This document shows, piece by piece, positions 7,068-10,690 of a stretch of 10,690 nucleotides of DNA (positions are counted from its first letter, which is position 1; the number at the start of each line of letters is the position of its first letter). The stretch covers positions 1 to 10,690 of the forward strand of contig CAKRCL010000056.1 of the NCBI GenBank assembly GCA_934307335.1, read 5' to 3'. Below the pieces are notes generated by a model. It worked only from the letters and a program-made list of their open reading frames with translations. It was not told the DNA's origin and made no database searches. This DNA is from an uncultured Dorea sp. GTDB taxonomy: Bacteria; Bacillota; Clostridia; Lachnospirales; Lachnospiraceae. Position numbers and translations under genes: made by a program.

Positions 7068-7688
7068 TTAAATAAAATATTCGATGGTTTTCTCAGACGT
7101 AAGCTCTGTGTTCTTATTAAAAAGGATGATTGCCTCCCGGCCCTGATAAGGTCCCAGAGAATAGACATTTAACGCAATTTTATTAAAATACTTCCATGGC
7201 ACAATGCGATTATAGCGTGTCGGACAATTTTCGACAATCTGTATATCATCAAGACCATATCCTTCCTGGTCATAATACGGATCAAACATGTAAACATTTT
7301 CACCCTCTTCGCCTGTAAGGAGAACATAATGCCATTCATCAGAAAACAGACGCAACACAACAGCGCCCCCTCTTCTGAGAGCGTCATTAACATAGCTTTC
7401 ATTTCCAAGATACACTTCTTTTCCAGACAGATAACGGCTTTTTACAGGGAGAATTCCAAGATTCCCCATGCTGTTCAGCCAGTTTGACAGAAACATCATG
7501 GCAGCACAGGACGTTCCACTTTTTCCGGGAACCCCTTCACTGCTATAGCAGTCCAGACAATATAACATAATGTTGCGCAAGACTTCCGGTGGAATTTCCT
7601 CCCGTTCGAATAAAAAACTGATGGCATTCTGCATAGATGTCGGTCCGCAGTCATATTCTGAAAACTGATAATGTAATGAATTTTTCAT
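7068..7688 (-). CDS. C39-like papain-fold cysteine peptidase, stand-alone
   Basis: A 206-residue protein with the C39-like catalytic pattern: Cys14 in YQFSEYDCGPTSMQNA with a preceding Gln (Gln8) as likely oxyanion residue, His120 in DEWHYVLLTG, and Asp136 in MFDPYYD. These are in the correct order and spacing for a papain-like fold. There is no signal peptide or membrane helix and no ABC-transporter domain, so it is not a bacteriocin exporter leader peptidase; it belongs with the single-domain Peptidase_C39_2-like proteins, whose substrates are mostly unknown. The ATG at 7688 has AAGGAGA (7695-7700) about 6 nt upstream; reading further upstream would require a TTG start with no binding site. 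It follows the Rrf2-type gene by about 90 nt without a terminator, and the surface-protein promoter begins just past its stop. Its relation to the surface protein is unproven. Confidence 0.8.
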   Translation of the reverse strand: MKNSLHYQFSEYDCGPTSMQNAISFLFEREEIPPEVLRNIMLYCLDCYSSEGVPGKSGTSCAAMMFLSNWLNSMGNLGILPVKSRYLSGKEVYLGNESYVNDALRRGGAVVLRLFSDEWHYVLLTGEEGENVYMFDPYYDQEGYGLDDIQIVENCPTRYNRIVPWKYFNKIALNVYSLGPYQGREAIILFNKNTELTSEKTIEYFI

Positions 7689-7778
7689 GCCTGTCTCCTT
7701 TAGAAAAACTGGCGGATACATTTCGCATCCACCATGAATCAAAAACTAATCTGTTGCATAAGAAACAAATTTCATTCT

Positions 7779-8225
7779 TTAGATATAATACATATCCTGT
7801 CCATAGTCTACATACGTCTGGTACTCTTTTTCCAGATCATAAAGTGTAATGCCTGTCAATATCTTCTCCAGTTCATAATTCACCTTATCTATGACCAGTT
7901 TTTGTATTGCCTCCGGTGCTGCTTTATAATCACAGTCTTCCGGCACATCTTCAGCCTCGATTCTATAATCACCTTCCAGGGCTTCGATCACCTCTGAAAT
8001 TGTAATCTGTTCTGCAGGTTTATTTAAAAAATATCCCCCCTGAGACCCTTTTATACTCTTAACGATTCCTGCTTTTCTAAGGCTCGCAAATACCTGTTCC
8101 AGATACTGTGGAGAGATATTATTTCTCTCTGCGATGCCTCCCAATGCTACCTGCTCATTTTTAGAATTTACTGAAAGATCAATTAATGCCCGCAGGCCAT
8201 ATCTGCTCTTCATCGAAAGCTTCAT
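7779..8225 (-). CDS. Rrf2 family transcriptional regulator, CymR-like
   Basis: A 148-residue protein with the Rrf2 winged helix-turn-helix: MKLSMKSRYGLRALIDLS at the start, the recognition region ISPQYLEQVFASLRKAGIVKS (about 37-57) and the wing KGSQGGYFL. The C-terminal half is a dimerisation helix with DLEKEYQTYVDYGQDMYYI. It has a single Cys (EDCDY), so it lacks the three cluster ligands of IscR or NsrR, fitting CymR-type repressors that sense cysteine status. Family knowledge: in Bacillus, CymR forms a repressor complex with CysK. Here the gene lies 90 nt downstream of cysK on the same strand, supporting this role by context. ATG 8225 has AGGAGAG about 8 nt upstream. A strong hairpin lies in the cysK-rrf2 gap. 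A different Rrf2 target set cannot be excluded. Confidence 0.9.
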   Translation of the reverse strand: MKLSMKSRYGLRALIDLSVNSKNEQVALGGIAERNNISPQYLEQVFASLRKAGIVKSIKGSQGGYFLNKPAEQITISEVIEALEGDYRIEAEDVPEDCDYKAAPEAIQKLVIDKVNYELEKILTGITLYDLEKEYQTYVDYGQDMYYI

Positions 8226-8247
8226 ATTCTTCTCTCCTCTAGTTTAA

Positions 8248-8283
8248 CGCATCAGACAGCCGGCTTTTGCCCGCTGTCCTGCG
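8248..8283. repeat. Stable hairpin between cysK and the Rrf2 gene
   Basis: GACAGC (8255-8260) pairs with GCTGTC (8273-8278), continued by GGC/GCC around a TTTT loop after one mismatch, and outer CGCA/TGCG arms (8248-8251 and 8280-8283) can add four pairs. It is GC-rich against an AT-rich background. On the minus strand it is followed not by a T run but by the Rrf2 gene's ribosome binding site, so it is more likely a processing, stabilising or attenuating element than a full terminator. Confidence 0.55.
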
Positions 8284-8315
8284 TCGATATCAATTTACTC
8301 TTTTTTATTTTAATC

Positions 8316-9248
8316 TTATTCAGCAAACAATGGTGTTGAATAGTATCGATCTCCATTATCCGGAAGCAATGCTACAATCGTTTTACCTTTGTTCTCCGGA
8401 CGCTTTGCATAATCAATTGCTGCCCACAAAGCTGCTCCTGAAGAAATACCAACAAGAACACCTTCCTTTTTTGCAAGAAGCTTTCCTGTTGCAAATGCAT
8501 CGTCATTCTCAACCGTGATAATCTCATCATAAACCTTTGTATTCAATACATCCGGAACAAATCCTGCTCCAATTCCCTGAATTTTATGTGCCCCACTCTT
8601 ACCTTCTGAAAGTACCGGTGATGTTGCAGGCTCAAGTGCTACGATCTTAACATCTGGTTTTTTCTCTTTTAAATATTCTCCAACACCTGTCAGTGTTCCA
8701 CCTGTACCAACTCCTGCGATAAAAATGTCCACATCTCCATCTGTATCATTCCAAATCTCAGGTCCCGTTGTTGCTTTATGTGTTGCCGGGTTTGCAGGAT
8801 TTACAAACTGTCCAGGAATGAAACTGTCCGGAATCTCCTTTGCAAGCTCATCTGCTTTTGCGATTGCACCTTTCATTCCTTTTGCTCCTTCTGTGAGAAC
8901 TATCTCTGCACCATATGCTTTCAAGATATTCCTTCTCTCAACACTCATTGTCTCTGGCATAGTCAATATAATTCTATATCCCTTTGCTGCCGCAATCGCA
9001 GCAAGACCAATTCCCGTATTACCTGATGTTGGCTCTATAATAACAGAGCCTTCTTTCAGAAGTCCTTTTTCCTCTGCGTCTTCAATCATTCCTTTTGCAA
9101 TTCTGTCCTTTACACTTCCTGCCGGATTAAAATACTCAAGCTTTACAAGAACTTTTGCTTCAAGTCCCAGTTCTCTTTCAATATTCTTAACCTCAACCAA
9201 AGGTGTCTTTCCAATTAAATCAATCGTACCACCATAAATCTTTGCCAT
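8316..9248 (-). CDS. cysK: Cysteine synthase A (O-acetylserine sulfhydrylase)
   Basis: Makes L-cysteine from O-acetyl-L-serine and sulfide with pyridoxal phosphate in the cytosol. At 310 residues it is full length for CysK. The PLP lysine is Lys47 in [13 protein letters not shown]; the substrate loop is [10 protein letters not shown] (about 72-81); the phosphate-binding loop is [10 protein letters not shown] (about 179-188); the pyridine-nitrogen Ser lies in [11 protein letters not shown] (about 267-277). The C-terminus [10 protein letters not shown] is typical. ATG 9248 is preceded by AGGTAGG about 8 nt upstream. It has its own near-consensus promoter with repeated octamers upstream and is the first gene of a unit that continues into the Rrf2-type regulator, a familiar cysteine-control pairing. 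No cysE is visible. CysM-type use of thiosulfate is possible but the sequence reads as CysK. Confidence 0.96.
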   Translation of the reverse strand: MAKIYGGTIDLIGKTPLVEVKNIERELGLEAKVLVKLEYFNPAGSVKDRIAKGMIEDAEEKGLLKEGSVIIEPTSGNTGIGLAAIAAAKGYRIILTMPETMSVERRNILKAYGAEIVLTEGAKGMKGAIAKADELAKEIPDSFIPGQFVNPANPATHKATTGPEIWNDTDGDVDIFIAGVGTGGTLTGVGEYLKEKKPDVKIVALEPATSPVLSEGKSGAHKIQGIGAGFVPDVLNTKVYDEIITVENDDAFATGKLLAKKEGVLVGISSGAALWAAIDYAKRPENKGKTIVALLPDNGDRYYSTPLFAE

Positions 9249-9292
9249 GCCAGCTTCCTACCTTTCCTATCGATGTGCTATGCTTTGTTATT

Positions 9293-9306
9293 GCTATTAA
9301 TATAGC
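9293..9306. promoter_or_regulatory. Small inverted repeat over the cysK -10 region, possible operator
   Basis: GCTAT (9293-9297) and ATAGC (9302-9306) flank TAAT and straddle the cysK -10 box and probable start site. The right arm, extended as ATAGCAC (9302-9308), also pairs with GTGCTAT at 9275-9281 in the leader. The location suits a repressor site, and the Rrf2-type gene downstream is the natural candidate. I cannot match it to a CymR consensus with certainty. Confidence 0.35.
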
Positions 9307-9327
9307 ACTGTATATCAAACTTGTCAA
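9299..9327 (-). promoter_or_regulatory. Strong SigA-type promoter of cysK
   Basis: On the minus strand -35 TTGACA (9322-9327) and -10 TATATT (9299-9304) are exactly 17 nt apart, leaving a leader of about 45 nt to the cysK ATG. The short leader leaves no room for a T-box or S-box riboswitch, so control is probably at transcription initiation. Confidence 0.8.
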
Positions 9328-9331
9328 CTAG

Positions 9332-9365
9332 GTTTTATATGTTTTATACTTTTCAATGTTTTATA
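9332..9365. repeat. Three GTTTTATA octamers upstream of the cysK promoter
   Basis: Identical plus-strand octamers at 9332-9339, 9341-9348 and 9358-9365 (TATAAAAC in the direction of cysK) start 5 nt beyond the -35 box, spaced 9 and 17 nt. They could act as an AT-rich UP element for RNA polymerase or as an iterated regulator site. Low-complexity AT background is the alternative. Confidence 0.45.
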
Positions 9366-9565
9366 TTTTTACTTTAAGAAACTTTAGGAATTTTCAAAAA
9401 GTAATTGATTGTCCGCACATTTCGTAATAATCTATAACCACTTTAAGAGAAGCAATCTACAACTCTTTCAAAATTCTAAGTCGTAAGACATCTCATTTCG
9501 GTGTTTCATGTTCGAAACTGCTATCCGATATGAAGAGAAATGTAACTGTAGGCATAGATATTATA
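9366..9565. other. Intergenic DNA between divergent cysK and Rpn-like gene, with one weak hairpin
   Basis: The whole gap between the two start codons (9249-9608) is 360 nt. Beyond the two promoters and the octamers I see no gene here. One nested inverted repeat stands out: CATTTCGG (9494-9501) with CCGATATG (9525-9532), one mismatch, enclosing GTTTC/GAAAC (9503-9507 and 9514-9518). It has no T tract and no recognisable RNA family. Confidence 0.4.
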
Positions 9566-9594
9566 TTGCAAAGATGAATCGAAAACTTTATAAT
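9566..9594 (+). promoter_or_regulatory. Promoter of the Rpn-like gene
   Basis: TTGCAA (9566-9571) and a perfect TATAAT (9589-9594) are exactly 17 nt apart on the plus strand. Transcription should start near 9601, only about 8 nt before the ATG at 9609, and no clear ribosome binding site lies between, so this promoter would give a nearly leaderless mRNA. Confidence 0.65.
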
Positions 9595-9608
9595 GAAAGA
9601 AGAAATGG

Positions 9609-10484
9609 ATGGAGCAAAAGAGAAAGACGATAGAATGGTATCCGGCATTCACGGCTTCACTTCAGATTGAGTTCGAAGATGAAGCTGATAAAATAATATT
9701 TGAACCGGAACATTTGTTATCAAAGAAACCCCTGCAGATTGATGAACTTATAATAAAAGTTCATGACAATGAGAAAATCCAGAAAAATATAGGGAGAATA
9801 TTTCGAAAGCATAATATTGTGGAATATAAAAGTCCAGATGATTATCTGACAATTAATGATTTTTATAAAGTATATGGGTACTGTTGCTTTTATCAGTCGG
9901 ATACTGAACATGTATGTGAGATTCTACCGGAAGAACTGACTATAACATTTATATGTAACCATTATCCGAGAAATCTAATACAGCATTTGGAAAAAGTTCG
10001 AAAGTTGCAAATAAAAAAAGAAGAGCCAGGGATATATTATTTTGTTGGTGATGCAATTCCAATTCAATTATTGATTACAAAAGAATTGAATCTGGAAGAG
10101 AACCGATGGCTTGGCAGCTTGAGAAGCAATATTAAGAATCAAAGTGAGATTGAAGCGATTTTAAAAGAATATGAAGGAAAAAAAATTTCAAAATTATATC
10201 AGGCAGCAATGGAAGTAATAACAAGAGCTAACTGGAATGCAATAAAGGAGGCGAAACCTAGTATGTGTGAAGCACTAAAAGAATTAATGGCAGAAGAATT
10301 CCAGGAACTGGAAGAGCAAGTGACAGAACGAGTAACGGAGCAAGTAACAGAACAGGTGACGGAACGAGTAACAAAACAGGTGACGAAGCAGTTGGTAAAA
10401 AATTTATACGAAAATATAGGTAATGCTGAAAAAGTTGCAGAAATGTTAAAATTACCCATTGAAACCGTTCACAGATTACTCTAA
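9609..10484 (+). CDS. Rpn-like PD-(D/E)XK nuclease family protein with repeated C-terminal helix
   Basis: A 291-residue protein, the only confident plus-strand gene. The N-terminal half has the layout I associate with Rpn/YhgA-like PD-(D/E)XK proteins common and often multicopy in gut clostridia: EWYPAFTASLQIEFEDEAD, then KKPLQIDELIIK (candidate metal-binding Asp45), then NIGRIFRKHNIVEYKSPDDYL with the E-x-K pair Glu72 and Lys74. DFYKVYGYCCFY follows. Residues 237-260 are six tandem QVTE/RVTE/RVTK tetrapeptides, likely an amphipathic or coiled-coil helix, and the end (NIGNAEKVAEMLKLPIETVHRLL) resembles a small helical module. Family knowledge: Rpn proteins promote RecA-independent recombination and nick DNA; this protein's own function is untested. 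ATG 9609 fits the N-terminal pattern although no clear ribosome binding site precedes it. It lies between minus-strand units, consistent with insertion. Confidence 0.75.
   Translation: MEQKRKTIEWYPAFTASLQIEFEDEADKIIFEPEHLLSKKPLQIDELIIKVHDNEKIQKNIGRIFRKHNIVEYKSPDDYLTINDFYKVYGYCCFYQSDTEHVCEILPEELTITFICNHYPRNLIQHLEKVRKLQIKKEEPGIYYFVGDAIPIQLLITKELNLEENRWLGSLRSNIKNQSEIEAILKEYEGKKISKLYQAAMEVITRANWNAIKEAKPSMCEALKELMAEEFQELEEQVTERVTEQVTEQVTERVTKQVTKQLVKNLYENIGNAEKVAEMLKLPIETVHRLL
10317..10388 (+). repeat. 12-bp in-frame tandem repeat, six copies
   Basis: Six degenerate 12-base units of the form CARGTRACRGAA or CGAGTAACRGAR run in frame and encode QVTE, RVTE, QVTE, QVTE, RVTK, QVTK; a decayed seventh unit (CAG TTG GTA) follows. 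Most differences between units are silent or are Q/R and E/K changes, as expected if units were duplicated and then drifted. Copy changes would keep the frame and alter helix length. Confidence 0.85.
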
Positions 10485-10494
10485 ATAATATGTG

Positions 10495-10520
10495 GAGACC
10501 GTTTCAAGTTTTGTGTAAAC
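10495..10520. mobile_element. Possible IS256-family-like terminal inverted-repeat remnant
   Basis: The segment starting GAGACCGTTT and containing TTTTGTGTAAAC resembles the outer end of IS256-family elements, where GTCCGTATAATTGTGTAAAA is the comparable stretch. It begins 11 nt after the Rpn-like gene's stop. I see no transposase and no partner end in the window, so it could be a solo remnant or a chance resemblance. Confidence 0.25.
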
Positions 10521-10558
10521 GTTAAAAACTGATATAAGATTTGTGAATAGTTACAAAT

Positions 10559-10587
10559 GGGCAGAGCCGATTTTCCGGATTCTGCCC
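10559..10587 (-). ncRNA. Hairpin at the predicted 5' end of a minus-strand transcript
   Basis: GGGCAGA (10559-10565) pairs with TCTGCCC (10581-10587), with an inner CCG/CGG pair (10567-10569 and 10576-10578). It begins at about position +2 of the transcript expected from the promoter at 10596-10623. A second inverted repeat, ATTTGT/ACAAAT (10539-10544 and 10553-10558), follows at once. No T run follows either on either strand, and no minus-strand reading frame of note lies downstream. It might be a small RNA or the start of an RNA antisense to the Rpn-like gene; this is a candidate only. Confidence 0.3.
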
Positions 10588-10595
10588 ATATCTGC

Positions 10596-10623
10596 ATTAT
10601 ACAGGAGTTTTTGGGCATGTCAA
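10596..10623 (-). promoter_or_regulatory. Near-consensus minus-strand promoter facing the 3' end of the Rpn-like gene
   Basis: On the minus strand both boxes are perfect: TTGACA (10618-10623) and TATAAT (10596-10601), 16 nt apart. The expected start is near 10589. The only thing directly downstream is the hairpin and the antisense strand of the Rpn-like gene; the next same-strand gene, cysK, begins about 1.3 kb away and has its own promoter. Confidence 0.7.
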
Positions 10624-10626
10624 TAA

Positions 10627-10658
10627 AACCTGCCTAAAACAAGCTGTTTTTACAGGTT
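10627..10658 (-). terminator. Terminator-like hairpin at the end of a gene lying beyond the right edge
   Basis: AACCTG (10627-10632) pairs with CAGGTT (10653-10658) and AAAACA (10636-10641) with TGTTTT (10645-10650), a 12-bp interrupted stem with a 3-nt loop. On the minus strand it runs into TTTTATT, a modest T tract. It overlaps the stop of the partial frame at 10650 and lies directly upstream of the minus-strand promoter, as expected for the boundary between two transcription units. Confidence 0.5.
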
Positions 10659-10690
10659 GCGTCCGATTAGACGTTCTTCAAAATAGATTT
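10650..10690 (-). CDS. Possible C-terminus of an unidentified gene (partial)
   Basis: The minus strand is open from the window edge for 12 codons, reading IYFEERLIGRNL, and stops with TAA at 10650-10652 within the terminator-like hairpin. The charged, ordinary-looking end and the hairpin placement suggest the tail of a real gene, but so short a frame is easily open by chance. No family can be assigned. Confidence 0.25.
   Translation of the reverse strand, partial: IYFEERLIGRNL

Noticed and set aside
7779..8225. Reading the Rrf2 protein as IscR or NsrR
   Set aside because: Only one Cys is present, so the three-Cys iron-sulfur ligand set is missing.
8725..9237. 170-codon plus-strand frame opposite cysK
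   Set aside because: Ser/Pro/Phe-rich translation typical of the reverse complement of a real gene; cysK on the other strand is unmistakable.
10317..10388. CRISPR-like repeat array
   Set aside because: The 12-bp units are contiguous without spacers and are in frame within a coding region.

Overview
The window looks like an AT-rich chromosomal segment from an anaerobic Firmicute, most likely a gut Lachnospiraceae. The grounds are AT-rich third positions, GGAGG-type ribosome binding sites, TTGACA/TATAAT-like promoters, a short clostridial-type LeuC, a surface protein with a KTGD-type sorting signal, and an Rpn-like PD-(D/E)XK gene of a kind often multicopy in such genomes. The species cannot be fixed from sequence alone.

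Layout. Almost every gene lies on the minus strand, so transcription runs from high to low coordinates. In that order: a possible C-terminal scrap of an unknown gene at the right edge (10650-10690), with a terminator-like hairpin; an oppositely oriented Rpn-like nuclease gene with a 12-bp tandem repeat (9609-10484, plus strand); cysK (8316-9248) from a strong promoter; an Rrf2/CymR-like regulator (7779-8225); a C39-like papain-fold peptidase (7068-7688); a wall-anchored surface protein with a thioester-like domain (5318-6862) and its own promoter and ~160-nt leader; leuC, leuD and thrC (5293 down to 2002); a small three-helix membrane protein (1589-1954); a copper-chaperone-like HMA protein (1050-1307) behind a CsoR-like operator; and the first 261 codons of a GT4 glycosyltransferase (1-783).

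How the parts fit. CysK makes cysteine, and the adjacent Rrf2 protein lacks the iron-sulfur cysteines of IscR, so a CymR-like cysteine regulator is the best reading. LeuC and LeuD overlap by one base and form isopropylmalate isomerase; thrC follows 32-35 nt later, so leucine and threonine synthesis are probably co-expressed, although leuA and leuB are absent here. The surface-protein gene ends about 24 nt before leuC. A candidate leuC promoter lies inside the coding sequence for its C-terminal sorting signal, so the leu-thr unit may be independently started or may receive read-through. The HMA protein has its own promoter, dyad operator and terminator.

The core is ordinary metabolism. The parts most worth a second look are the thioester-like domain whose expected Gln is His, its structured leader and neighbouring C39-like peptidase, the copper-type operator, and the 10.49-10.66 kb interval, where a near-consensus minus-strand promoter fires into the 3' end of the Rpn-like gene and starts with a hairpin. 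I found no convincing wholly new system, no CRISPR array, and no rRNA or tRNA gene.
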